From: Bryum argenteum
Taxonomy: Eukaryota; Streptophyta; Bryopsida; Bryales; Bryaceae
Direction: 5' to 3'
Assembly (NCBI GenBank): GCA_037043015.1
Contig: CM073321.1
Span: 10,486,001-10,550,000, forward strand
Length of the DNA stretch: 64,000 nt
A program made the translations under genes and the position numbers. This document shows positions 1 to 11,016 of this stretch, one piece after another. A model generated the notes under the pieces. It made no database searches. It was not told where the DNA came from and saw only the letters and a list, made by a program, of their open reading frames with translations. Positions within the stretch are counted from its first letter, which is position 1. Each line of letters opens with the position of its first letter.

Positions 1-1148
1 TCCGCACGGATTTGACCGAGCTCTCCATTGATTTTATTACGGGATTGGCACCAAGCAAAATGATCGTACAAATATCATGGTTTGTGATGGACCGTTTGTC
101 CAAATCTATCATTCTTTGTGTGCCTATGAAGACAATTCGTGCACTTGATGTGGCTCACAAACTTTTAGAGCAAGTTTTTCAAAGATCACGGGATTGCTGC
201 AGCAATTGTGTCGGATCGTGGTAGTCAATTTGTTAGTCCGCTTGGGCCAGTATGCAGATTGATGAAGATTACGCGTCGGTTGTCGGCGACTTTCCATCCG
301 AGAGCAGATGGTGCAACAGAGAGGGCGAATCAAGAGCTTGAAACATATCTTCGTATTTTCACGACATTTGAGCAAGAAGATTGGGCTTTTCGATTTGCCG
401 ATCGCGATGATGGCGTTGAATAATCGTGTGTCGCGATCTATAGGTATGTCCGCATTTTTATGACTCACGGTTATCATCATTCGGTCATGAATATTACTAT
501 ACCCAAGGAGGCGGGTTCTTCGTTGTCACCGGCGAAAAAGGACGCAAGCTTGTTGAGCATCGGCGCAATTCAAGTGAATCGCAACAACGGCAATGGCCAT
601 TGTGCAAGAGACTCAAGAACGTCCCGATCAAATACACGACGCCTTTCGGTGGCGAGGATTTTCGTCCGGGTGATCGTGTGTGGTTGAAGTTGAAGAACAT
701 CAACACGTCCCGCCAATCAAGAAGCTTGATTGGATTGCTCTTCCTTATCGTGTATTGGAGTGCGTAGGTACACATGCGGTTCGTTTGAATACACCGTCAG
801 GTATTCATCTTGTTTTTCATGTGAGTTTAATGAAGAAGGCAGCTGAGGATCCGTTGCCTTCCCAACTATCTCATGATAATGAGCCCGGTGTTGTTTTGAG
901 CAATCCCGCTTTCGCATCCATCCACTAGCGAGGACGAGTATGCTGTTGAACGAGTGTTGCAACATCGACGTCGTGGGCGCGGTTGGCAACTACTTGTAAA
1001 GTGGACAGGATGGCCGGAGCCTACTTGGGAACCTGTTTGCCAATTACAAAATGTCAAGGCCTTAGACGATTACGAGCGCTTGTTGCACGCGTCCCGATCA
1101 TCGATATTCCTTGAGCGCATTCTCTTGTATGACACTTGTTAATTCATC
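1..1148 (+). pseudogene. Gypsy (chromovirus) pol 3' end: integrase and chromodomain
   Basis: This is the end of a Ty3/gypsy polyprotein, cut by the window start. The first 60 bases read as the integrase core entry (SIDFITGLAP). After a frameshift comes a degraded DRLSKS stretch. A second segment (208-423) has SDRGSQF and ATERANQELE, carrying the second Asp and the Glu of the DDE triad. At 680-900 is the GPY/F-like C-terminal part (RVWLKLKN, then FHVSLMKKA). At about 918-1090 is a chromodomain (YAVERVLQHRRR, LLVKWTGWPEPTWEP), which in chromoviruses targets integration to modified histones. Several frames are needed to read the whole, so the copy is dead. Family assignment is secure; lineage within chromoviruses is not. 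Confidence 0.9.
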
Positions 1149-1152
1149 AAAG

Positions 1153-1174
1153 ACAGAGGAGGAGGAGGAGGAGG
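1153..1174 (+). other. Polypurine tract of the gypsy element
   Basis: An almost pure purine run of GAGGAGGAGG type lies just after the pol stop and four bases before the LTR start. This is the expected place for the plus-strand primer of reverse transcription. Confidence 0.75.
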
Positions 1175-1243
1175 CATTTGTCATGGGCCAAGGCCTCGTT
1201 GATAAGCTCGGATGTTCACTCGCTATTAATTTTATAAATAGAA

Positions 1244-1335
1244 CTTCGGCAGTAGAGCTAAAGTATAGCCTCGGCAGTAGAGCTAAAGTATAGCCTCGGC
1301 AGTAGAGCTAAAGTATAGCCTCGGCAGTTGAGCCA
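1244..1335 (+). repeat. 25-bp tandem repeats in LTR U3
   Basis: The unit CCTCGGCAGTAGAGCTAAAG plus TATAG recurs about 3.5 times, with the last copy diverged. It sits immediately upstream of the TATA box. In LTR elements such U3 repeats often act as enhancer units; that role is inferred here. Confidence 0.85.
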
Positions 1336-1344
1336 AGAGGTTAG

Positions 1345-1352
1345 TATATAAG
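1345..1352 (+). promoter_or_regulatory. TATA box of gypsy LTR
   Basis: TATATAAG lies inside the LTR, 3' of the 25-bp repeats and about 130 bp before the LTR end, consistent with the U3/R boundary. Confidence 0.6.
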
Positions 1353-1480
1353 GGACTCTTATTCATTGTAAACCTAAGTCTTGGATCAATATATTTCTTT
1401 TGTAGTTTTTGCTTGTTTTGACAGCTAGACTCTTACACTTATACATTTTACAATTACTCTCTAGGTCGACTGGTTCGACA

Positions 1481-2254
1481 AGGACGGAGTACTGGAGAAG
1501 ACTAGTGTTTGGATCAAATACATGTTTTTCTAACCAGAGAGAGGACTCATCAAACCCGAAACGAATTGCTAGCCAAGACTGAGTGACTTCTGCCACTCCA
1601 TCCACCCCGGGAGGAATGCAGATGGGAGGACTTAAGTCTTCAGACCTAATGGAAATGACGTCTACAGCGGGAGGTAAGGGAGTGGAGGATGCCATGATAG
1701 ACGTAGGCGAAGAAGACAACATCAGCAAGTGCGTGGAGAAAGAGAGTCTCTGGTACGTTTTCAATGTTCAAATATGAGACGTTGGTGTACGGTGTTCGCA
1801 TCCGTAGTGAATAATTATTATACGTAATTTCTTATAATAAAACGTACATATACTCGATACACTTAATCGTGACCAGGATCTTTTAAAAGCACCGTACTTA
1901 AAATACTTCAGCCATCTAGGCTGACATAATAGCATTAAGTAGTTAGGATTAAAAATACGAGATGTGCCGATAAAATGAGGAGGTGTAGAATGTAAAGAGA
2001 CGGCGGCAGTCATTGTCAGAGATTTAGGTGGAATATAGATGCGTTCAAAAGTTAACTTAATTTGGATTGTCAAACACGGTCATGGCGGGATGTTAGGGAA
2101 TACGCGTTGGCTACTTAGGGTTTCTTAGCTGCTTGGGGGAACGTATATAATAGAGTTGATACTCATAGTTCGACCTCTTCATTTGCAGTAGGAATGTAGG
2201 ATCACTTGGACTCATTAGGTGGTAAGTGTGATAAGTAATCTCATTGCAAGCAGT
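1481..2254. other. Unassigned stretch between gypsy LTR and first split gene
   Basis: No recognisable gene. An open frame at 1583-1751 (no ATG at its 5' end; internal Met-rich MQMGGLKSSDLMEM) ends at a good donor site (CTG then GTACGTT) and could be a lost or upstream exon. The rest, about 1780-2190, is AT-rich and non-coding in appearance. It is not known whether this belongs to element A or to older flanking DNA. Confidence 0.3.
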
Positions 2255-2981
2255 ATGGACCAAACTGGTAGCGGTAGTGAGAGAGGAAATGAAATAGGCC
2301 AGAGAAAGAAGAAGCGGAGGAGTGGTACGAAGTTCACAAATTCTATAGCACAAAGACGTAGTGCTTTGCGGAAGCGCGATGGGAGAAGCTTAAGCGGCGA
2401 TGGTTGGGAGCCAGACGGGTACGACATCTTGATTGACGATGATGTGCTACCGCCATTCAGGCGGACTATAAAAATGCGATCGCTCAACCTCGACAGTGTC
2501 TTAGAGAGTGTGGGGACGGATGAAGCTGAAGTCGACGAGGAGGAAGGGCATAGAAGGCAGTCTAGCGAGACTGTTTCCGGCGATAGAGATGACGATGGAG
2601 GTGTGGACTCTACAAATGAGGTAATAGGGTAATCTACTTTAGAATTATGTGATATTCGTAAATGTCTTACTATTACCGAATATGTGTATGGATTAATATC
2701 ACCACGTGCCCTGTCTTCAGGGTCGTAGAGGATCGGAAGATGAAGTTGATCGATCAGGAGAAGAAGTAGAAATGTGTGAGGACAAACAAGTCACTGATGT
2801 GGGCGAGAGAGAGGAAGTCAGTACTGATCAGGAAACACAGAATGATGTAGCGGATGGTTTTGAGAAAGGTGCTGAAGAATTAGAGGAGGTACATGAGAAA
2901 CCCTATTTCCTGGTTTACTGGGAGGATTTAGGGTTGATTAAGTATACAATCAACAGGAGTCCATTCTTCGGTTCGATGTAG
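2255..2981 (+). CDS. Small charged protein, two exons, function unknown
   Basis: I do not recognise this gene. Two exons are proposed: 2255-2620 (ATG at 2255, ending GAG before GTAATA) and 2721-2981 (after CTGTCTTCAG). They join in frame to about 208 residues. Exon 1 starts with a basic nuclear-type stretch (RKKKRRSGTK). Both exons then become strongly acidic (VDEEEGHRR, EEVEMCEDK, GAEELEEV). The C-terminus carries an aromatic patch (KPYFLVYWEDLG). Composition suggests a nuclear, partly disordered protein. It lies 0.7 kb upstream of gene 1 of element A on the same strand and could be part of the element, but no counterpart was found in element B. The gene model is a prediction only. Confidence 0.45.
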
Positions 2982-3695
2982 TTTTGAGTTTTGACATGGT
3001 ATAGTTGTATGAAATATATTGGACGCAATACTGAAGAATATATATTATATAGTGATATTATAGTGAAATCTTTGTTCTATGTTCTTCTTAAATGCAAGGG
3101 TTTCATGGTTCAATATTTCGGAGTGTCTCATAATTACCATGTAAATGTGAAAATGAGATGTCGATTTTTGCGAGTGTCATGAAAGAGTAATGGCATAATT
3201 TAGCATTTTCCGATGTAGATTAGATGTATTTAAATTAGACGGAAATGTGGATTGAGTACTCCGCTTGGTAGGGTCCGGTCAGGGAAGGGCGGTGCCGCCA
3301 ACCGCCGGGGTACCGCCACCGCCGGGGAACCGCCACCGCCGAACCGCCACCGCCGGGAACCGCCACCGCCGGGAACCGCGAGTTGCCGGTACCGCCACCG
3401 CGGGTACGGTAGAAGCGGCGCCGCGACTTCTTTGCCGCGGCTCGGGCCATGAGCATTCACCATGAGCGCGGGATCTTCTACGCCAGGGACGCCGCTCCTT
3501 GACTCTTCCTAGAAACAGCGATGTATAATTGGAAGATTCGTGTAGAAGAAAAGTTCGTGCTATGGTGCAATAGGACAAAGTAGGAACCGCCGATGCGCTC
3601 GGCAGGCAGTGTGCTTTTAGAAGAAGGAACAGAAAGTATTAGCAGAATGGGAGACGTACTTTTCATACTGTCAAGTTGTGCGAGGGAGTTTTTTG
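2982..3695. other. Non-coding spacer with GC-rich minisatellite
   Basis: AT-rich sequence to about 3240, then a GC-rich block holding a CCGCCAC-type minisatellite, then mixed sequence. Open frame 3593-3690 overlaps the possible 5' part of gene 1 but shows no known domain. Confidence 0.4.
3288..3412 (+). repeat. CCGCCACCGCCGGGAA minisatellite
   Basis: About six imperfect units built on ACCGCCACCGCCGGGA give a strongly GC-rich island of about 125 bp in otherwise AT-rich DNA. The several open frames crossing it on both strands (R/P/A or G/W/R-rich) are low-complexity products of the repeat. Confidence 0.85.
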
Positions 3696-6560
3696 ATGAA
3701 GTTGCACACCATTGTTGTCAAGAAATTGCAGGAAGAAGAGATCATGGCGGATCTTGTAGGGAAAGAGGTGGCAGTGCAAGGAGGCAGTGAGCACGTGGAA
3801 GAAGGCTTAGAAAATGTGAGTATCCAGTCCTCAGATTCAAGTCTGTTCGCCGAATTTTACAATGAATATTACAAGGCGCATCGTGTTGATGGTGAGGAAG
3901 ACAAAACAAGGGCGGAGTTGGAGGCATGGTACTCCCAGAAATTCACGGTAAGTCAGACAAAGCTTATTTCCACCTTAGATTGGAAGCAAACTAATAACCC
4001 TAATTTTGCATCCTGTGAAAGCTCGAATTTGCACTCCTCCTTCTTCTTCATCTTCGGGGGAGAGCAATGGCTCTGGCCATATTGGCTGGTTTTCTTTTGA
4101 ACCGTTCAGTTTGAGATTGCATTTTTTTCCCCTGATCCCTCAAGGGAGACCTGCGGTGCCGACGCTCCCGTTCGGAGTCTGGAGTGGAGGTCACGAAGAC
4201 GCAGCGAGCGGGCTGATGGACCCTCCTGTTGTTTTTTATGATCTATTTGAGCTAGCTTTTTTCTCCCCTGCTCCCTCGAGGGAGACCTGCGGTGCCGACG
4301 CTGTCGCTTGGAGTGTGGAGTGGACGTCACGAGGACGCTGCGAACGATCTGATGACCCCCTTCACGTTTTTTTTTTATCTGTTTGAGATTGCATTTTTCT
4401 CCCCTGCTCCCTCGAGGGAGCCCTGCGGTGCCGACGCTCTGGTTCGGAGTGTGGAGTGAACGTCACAAGGACGCTGCGAACGATCTGATGACCCTCTTGT
4501 TGTTTTTATGATCTGTCGATGTCTCAGAATGTTTCCTTTTTTTCTCCCCTGCTCCGAGGTCACGAGGACGCTGCAAACGATCTGATGACCCCCTTCACGT
4601 TTTGTGTTTGAATTTCGATGTCTCAGAATGTTTCCTATTCTTCTCCTCTGCTCCCTCGAGGGAGACCTGCGGTGCCGACGCTCTAGTTCGGAGTGTGGAG
4701 TGGAGGTCACGAGGACGCTGCGAGGGGGCTGATGGACCCTCCTTGTTGTTTTTTATGATGTGTTTGAGATTGCATTTTTCTCCCCTGCTCCCTCGAGGGA
4801 GCCCTGCGGTGCCGACGCTCTGGTTCGGAGTGTGGAGTGAACGTCACGAGGACGCTGGGAACGATCTGATGACCCCCTTCACGTTGTTTTTTATGATCTG
4901 TTTGAGAATGCATTTTTCTCCCCTGCTCCCTGGAGGGGGACCTTCGGTGCCGACGCTGTCGCTTGGAGTGAGGAGTGGACGTCACGAGGACGCTGCGAAC
5001 GATCTGATGGACCCTCTTGTTGTTTTTTATGATCTGTTTGAGATTGCATTTTTCTCCCCTGCTCCCTCGAGGGAGCCCTGCGGTGCCGACGCTCTGGTAA
5101 TAGGAGTGTGGAGTGAACGTCACGAGGACGCTGAGAACGATCTGATGACCCCCTTCACGTTTTTTGTTTGAATTTCGATGTCTCAGAATGTTTCCTTTTC
5201 TTCTCCCCTGCTCCCTCCAGAGAGACCTGCGGTGCCGACACTCTAGTTCGGAGTCTGAAGTGGAGGTCACGAGGATGCTGCGAGGGGGCTGATGGACCCT
5301 CCTTGTTGTTTTTTATGATCTGTTTGAGATTGCATTTTTCTCCCCTGCTCCCTCGAGGGAGCCCTGCGGTGCCGACGCTCTGGTAATAGGAGTGTGGAGT
5401 GAACGTCACGAGGACGCTGGGAACGATCTGATGACCCCCTTCACGTTTTTTGTTTGAATTTCGATGTCTAAGAATGTTTCCTTTTCTTCTCCCCTGCTCC
5501 CTCGAGAGAGATTTGCGGTGCCGACGCTCTAGTTCGGAGTCTGGAGTGGAGGTCACGAGGACGCTGGAAACGATCTGATGACCTCCTTCACGTTTTTTTA
5601 TTGATCTGTTTGAGTTTGCATTTTTCTCGCCTGCTCCCTCGAGGGACACCTGCGGTGCCGACGCTCTAGTTCGGAGTGTGGAGTGGAGGTCACGAGGACG
5701 CTGCGAACGATCTGATGGACCCTCTTGTTGTTTTTTATGATCTGTTTGAGATTGCTTTTTTCTCCCCTGCTCCCTCGAGGGAGCCCTGCGGTGCCGACGC
5801 TTTGGTTCGGAGTGTGGAGTGGACGTCACGAGGACGCTGCTAACGATCTGATGACCTTCTTCACGTTTTTTGTTTGAATTTCGATGTCTCAGAATGTTTC
5901 CTTATTTTTCCGTGCTCCCCTCAACGAGAGCTGTAGAACCGAAGCTTTGGCCATGCACTCGGATGACGGTCCGTCACGTTTTTATTTCTCTGTTCCGTTT
6001 GTCGATGGTTTGAGTTTTTTTCTGTTGGTCCCTCCAGGGAGAGTAGCGATGCCGAAGCTCTGGCCATGTTGGCTGGACTCTTTGTTCTTGATGTTAATTT
6101 TGTGCCGCACTTCTTTTTTAACCCGCATTGCATTTGCAAAGACTCCTTTCCTCTTTTAGATATCTAGTATTGTCTCATTCCTTATGTTGTTTTTTTATAT
6201 TGTCATTGTTATTTCTGATGAATGTTGTGTGTGTGAATGCAGGGCCGATCTAAAGTGAAGGCAGTTCAAGAAGACAAGGAATCCGATGCGGATAGTGACT
6301 TATCGACTTTGCGAGATAATGTCTTGGCTTATGTAGAGTCTCGGCGTTTAGAAATACCATTGTCCTCAATTCCCGAAACTCCGCCTCTTGCCCCACCTGT
6401 CAGTCACACTTCACGTGATGACTTTGATCGGTTTGCACGAGCGGTAAACTTGCGAATTAAAAAGAATGACGCCAAAACTAGGCGTATCGAAGCGTTAGCA
6501 TTAGCTAGACTTGCACCTAGACGTTCTCCGCGACTTGCAGCGAAGTTAAAATCCATATAG
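3696..6560 (+). CDS. Element A gene 1: charged protein with basic C-tail
   Basis: I do not recognise the family. Two exons are proposed: 3696-3947 (ATG at 3696; ends ATTCACG before GTAAGT) and 6243-6560 (after GAATGCAG), joining in phase 0 to about 189 residues. The N-terminal part is acidic (LQEEEIMADL, YKAHRVDGEEDK). The second exon has an acidic Ser patch (ESDADSDLS) and ends in a basic tail, ARLAPRRSPRLAAK, which looks like a nuclear-localisation or DNA-contact segment. Element B has a homologous last exon at 25,591-25,905 (SESDSDLS, ARLGPRRSKRIAAK), so this exon is conserved between two diverged copies. The start is uncertain: the N-terminal exons of A and B are not clearly alike. The 2.3-kb intron holds a 14-15 unit tandem array. 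Confidence 0.5.
4110..6060 (+). repeat. Tandem array, about 14-15 units of 136-146 bp, inside gene 1 intron
   Basis: Each unit contains the 14-bp palindrome CTCCCTCGAGGGAG or a decayed form, followed by CTGCGGTGCCGACGCTC, GGTCACGAGGACGCTG, GATCTGATGACC and a T-rich stretch. Palindrome centres fall near 4137, 4273, 4409, 4550, 4646, 4787, 4925, 5062, 5208, 5347, 5496, 5634, 5770, 5915 and 6030, so spacing is mostly 135-149 bp. The last two units are strongly diverged. The whole array lies within the intron 3948-6242. Long open frames across it on both strands are by-products. Confidence 0.9.
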
Positions 6561-6700
6561 TCTTAGGACAACGATACTTGAGACTAAAAACATTTATTTA
6601 TATTATGAGAGGCTTTATATTTGCTTTTATATTATGTTACTTTCTTGATTATCTCTTATGATTTTAGTGCGGTGTTATGTTTTGTTTCTTGATTTGTCAG
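6561..6700. other. Spacer between element A genes 1 and 2
   Basis: AT-rich, 140 bp. It ends in GATTTGTCAG directly before the gene 2 ATG, so the start may follow a 5'-leader intron. Confidence 0.4.
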
Positions 6701-9700
6701 ATGAGAATATCCGAGCTTCAATCTCTTCAAAATGAAGAAGACATCTCCCTTCAGTACGTTGAATCAAGTCCAGTTCCTAAAGAGGATGATAGCACACGCG
6801 TAGCACAAGATACTATCGAGCAGTTCTCCCCTGCAGCTTCTCCAGTTCCGCGTGATACTCCTATCGAAACCGAGCCTTCTCTCGAGGCTTTGCAAGATCC
6901 CGATGGACACGAGTCCTCATCGGATGACGAAGACTCTCCTTTGCCAGCGAGTGTTAACGTCGGCATCGTCCACAGCCACCCCATCTGCAAAACAAAGATC
7001 CTGATTGGAGTACGAACAAGATGCGCATGATTCACAAAAGTGATTCCATTGCAATCCTAAACAGGTTCCGTTACAAACCTGTGAATAAGTCTCGTATGCT
7101 CATTCCATTGTGCCGTTTGGTGTGTTACCCAAAAGTTCGGCCCATCTCGGAACAAGACGTCCGGAAACTCGAGAACGAGTTCAACAAAGGTTATCGAGAA
7201 GGAGATCGGGTAATGTATGTATCTCCATTCGATAGAAAAGGAAGAGAAAAAAAGGTTGATGCAGGAGATGGTGTGTGGGAGAATCCGCTATGGAGAGATG
7301 CCAATGAAGAGTTCGAGAAGACTTTGATGTCGGATCCTGATCTTCATCATCTCAGTGGCAAATACTTCTATGTATACGAAGGAAATCACCGTTTGACGGC
7401 GTGGATGCGTCATATACAGAGGTATCACCTGATGGATCCATCATGGTACATCTCAGTTGACTGCATCGTACTTGATGCTCGCGGTCAAAGCAATCTCCTT
7501 CTTGACGCCATGAATGACATCAATTGGTAAGTACTTCAAACAATATATTTCTTATTTAATTTCAATTCTTCGTAAGCTCGACGTATTCTCATATATAGGT
7601 CTACATGTCCTCTACATAGGTCTACCGAACATGACCACGTCGAAGACAGTTTAAGTGCAAAGCTCCAACGCATGCGAAAGTTTGGTAAGTTAAAACTTGA
7701 AGATTTCAAGGATCTCATTACCCCGGAGGATTACCAAATTTGCAAAAACGCTAAAGCAAAGAAAGAAACATGGTATCCTGTCACAGTGGACGTCTTTGTC
7801 AAGTTCTTGTACGCGGTAAGGCTACTTCATAAGTACTAAACTCTTCTATCTTGTACTCTTTTCATTATAGTTTCTTACTTCAACTTTTGTGCAATGTAGA
7901 GGAGGTTAGCGAAAGCTTCGGATCAGGCCGAGGCTACTTACTACGCCACTACTCCTAAAGAAAAGCAATTAGGATTTGGAGTTTGGACTGCTATGGATAA
8001 CGCCATCAAAGCCGAAATCAAATTGATCCGTGACAAACAGTTCAACAAGATGATTGCTGTGGCCAGTAATAAACTTGGGAAAGTATTCCCCAAAGAGGTA
8101 AACAATCTTCTCTACTTACTTTCTACTGAGACTCGATACTGTTATCGACTAATTATGAAATTAACTACTTCGATTTGTTCTATTTCCAGATCTATTCTCA
8201 CTACAACCAAAACCTGAAGCCCGATATGACAATCGAACGGTTGCACATGGTAGCCACCACCAATGTCCACTTCGATTTTTAGGGGAAGTGGCTCCAATGG
8301 TGGAATGCGCCAGATGATGTTCGTGGATTTGTCCACTTCCCAGTAGAGCGCCCTATGAAGGATAAAACATTGCTTGCCTTTTTGCATCGCGCTTCGCTTT
8401 GGGCTCAGGTATATTGTACTGTACAACTGTCATTACTGTATTCTTGTCATCGACTACCTACTTTTTCTAACGGGATCTACTTTATTGCAGTTACAACAAT
8501 CCCTCAAAAGTGAAATACAACAACTTGTAGAGGATGGCAAAATCCACATTGAGTGGTCGGATGCGGTACTAACGCCATCCGCGTATGTTGAGAAATGGAG
8601 AGTGCTTTTATGGGAAAAGGCCTTTAGCAACTACCTCGCTCAAAATGCCATCCCGAAGTTTATAAAAGGATCTGATATTCACAAGATTCGTGGTGGCAAG
8701 GTTACTATTAAATGGCTCTTATTCCGGTACGTATTTACTTAGCTTTTCATTCTCCTACTCAATTTGCGAAGTAACAAAATTTGTACTGCATACTACAGAT
8801 TGTCTTTCTAATATGTTTTCTCGACTGTAGGTACTTGAAACAAGAGCTTCTTAGAAAAGGAGCCTTGGCTTCATGGTCCATTCCCGTTGAGCTCGAGGAC
8901 ATAAACGTCTCAAATGATCCATCCAGCATCTTCTCCGTAGCCCAACAGAAACGGTTTTCCAACTCACAGTTGCTCACCGGTGGTTGGTTCCTTGAGTGCA
9001 ACGATAACTTTGTGCAGAAGGAAGAAAGACATCTGCTTCGCAACCTCAATTCAAACGCACCAGGCGATGCACCTATGGAGATCGATGACGATGACGATGA
9101 CGACGAAGACGTCTCCATTTTACCAAGCGCACCTGTCTCGCCCTCCGAACCTCCTTCACCCGTTGCACAGCCCAGAACCCGAGCTAACAGAAAGCGTCGG
9201 AACGGTGCAGCGGTGCCTGTAGTTGATCTTGAACAAGAACCCGATGAAATCGCTCCGCTCCATCAAGACATTACAGGTACAGCAGAAGCAAATTTGACGC
9301 AGGCTTCACATGGAGCGACTAACAATGCAGCACGACGCAGTCGACAATTGACTCAGGTTTTTGCAGGTGGTCTTACGAATGCGGAGTCCCCTCCTCAATC
9401 TTTCACAGTCGATCACAACTCCGGAAAGAAGTTTGCTTCACTCCCATTTCTTGAACCGAAACATGTTGGACAGTGCTTGTCTTCCGATATTACCATTTCT
9501 CTCCCAATGTACTTGGAGAAAGGGAATATCGGAGCTTCTGTTCAGAAGGCGGCTCATGAAACAAAAGACTGGGACACGCAAGTCATGGACATCATCAGCC
9601 ACATCAGAAAGGAGATATGTCTTCAATATTTTATTACTTAATTTTTTTCTGAAATTTACATTGGAACACATTGCTTACAACGTGGCTAACTTTTTGTGAA

Positions 9701-11016
9701 TTCTAAAGATTGGCAAGGACAGAAAGTACCCATGTAAGGAGATGGGCTCGAAACACCCGCATCCCGGCATTGATCTCATCTACGCAGACGTTCCCAAGAA
9801 CTTACCCGTGCCTGACGTGTCACCAGTCGAAATCCCTTCATGGAACAAGCGAGAGAAGAGCTACTTCGAGATTGTGTTCTTTTTTGCTTTCTACAACTTT
9901 ACAGACGAGGGTGCGATACTTGTAATGCATCCCAAGGACCGTCGAGTCGAGAAAGCTCTGGACGCCGAATCGAAGGCTTTTGATTTCCGAATGGTGCGAG
10001 ATTGGTGGGGATACAATCCCATGCCAATGGCGTCGACGAATCCTCACGTGAAAACGGTATGGTCTTCATTCTACATTCAAATCATCATTTATGAATATTT
10101 ACAACGGTTTCGTAAACTTCTGTCATGGATTGAATTTTGCAGACTCACAACTTCCACATCAAGGTGTTTGTTCGAAAGTCTTTTGCCACTAGATTCTCCA
10201 TAAGACAGGTTGCGAAAGAGTACGCAGGTGTGCCCATTCTTCCCGACGAGGAGGACCATGTCTTCAATTTTGCGAGCAATGACTCCATTCGTAAGAAGGA
10301 AGATGGTACTCCGTGGCGTGGCTCGCGAGAGAAGGACCCCTCCTTCATCCAATGTTTCATTGATTCTCTCACAGACGAGCGGGGAATCGTCTTTGACTGG
10401 AGCCCTAGTACAGGTTAGTTGTTGCTAATACCAACTTTCATTGAACTTATTCAATTCTGTAGTTCTGATGTTCGTTGCTGGTATGTAGGTGCTTCCGTGA
10501 TTGCCTGTGCGCGATCGAACCGTCATCTTATTGCTGTTGAAGCTGACGAAGAGATATTTGACGGACTTTTATCGACATACGTGGATGGTACCGCTTTTGA
10601 GGAAGAAAGTGGCGATTCGGATCTAGTTTATGACTACGACACTGACACTTCTGAACCGCTTCAGAAGAAGCAACGCCCAGCATTTTGTGCGTAATTATCT
10701 CTTACTCCCCCCCCCTTGTATTCTCACCTTCAGTGGCTAATAATTTATTGGTATTGACTTTTTCTATACTTTTAGGATCGCAGGTTCCAATCGACGCTTG
10801 ATTGGCGACGGAAGTCTCTACAGCAGCCCTCCGCAAACCTTCACCCTGCCATCTTATGCTGAGCGGATAGCCCAGGAATTTGTCGCTGCCCCTTCTCCCG
10901 TCTTATCGGACAGTAGTAGACGTAGACGCTTTAGCTCGAGAGTGCTTGCGTTTATAGACGATGAGGCTGATCAGTGTGACCAACACTTTAATGGTCGTTC
11001 ACCATCAGCTTCTTAG
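6701..11016 (+). pseudogene. Element A gene 2: ParB-like domain fused to DNA-methyltransferase-like domain
   Basis: Long split gene, about 1,170 residues. Proposed exons: 6701-7526, 7620-7815, 7900-8097, 8190-8408, 8491-8726, 8831-9611, 9709-10056, 10143-10413, 10489-10690, 10776-11016. Residues from about 7100 to 7700 resemble ParB/Srx domains: KVRPISEQDVRKLENEF, the GNHR box (YVYEGNHRLTAWMR), then a DAMNDIN...EHDHVEDSL segment like the ParB box after the fold. Exon 9709-10056 has DLIYADVP in the place of the DPPY catalytic motif of beta-class N4/N6 methyltransferases. Exons 10143-10690 give VFDWSPSTGAS and HLIAVEADEEIF, the AdoMet-binding motif I and its acidic ribose contact. The order (motif IV first, motif I last) is that of beta-class enzymes. 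A D/E-rich linker lies at about 9080-9110. Damage: frame change near 6960-6990, TAG at 8280-8282, and donor GT changed to GA after 9611. Element B carries the same gene. Domain calls rest on motif reading only. Confidence 0.75.

Larger units (their letters stand above)
1179..1480 (+). repeat. 3' LTR of the chromodomain gypsy element (302 bp)
   Basis: The LTR begins TGTC directly after the polypurine tract and ends GACA, so its ends are short inverted repeats. It contains a TATA box (about 1345-1352) and three and a half 25-bp tandem repeats upstream of it, an arrangement expected for a U3 region. The 5' LTR lies outside the window, so the target duplication cannot be tested. Confidence 0.75.

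Noticed and set aside
3230-3578. Several overlapping GC-rich open frames on both strands
   Set aside because: They are translations of the CCGCCACCG minisatellite.
4375-5829. Long open frames of 111-224 codons on both strands across the 136-146 bp array, with RRHRRxPSREQGR-type repeats
   Set aside because: They are created by the tandem units, exist on both strands, change frame with unit length, and lie within an intron.
6701-11016. Bacterial or phage contamination as source of the ParB/methyltransferase gene
   Set aside because: Ten GT-AG introns at matching positions in two copies, and nesting inside plant gypsy elements, show it is nuclear.
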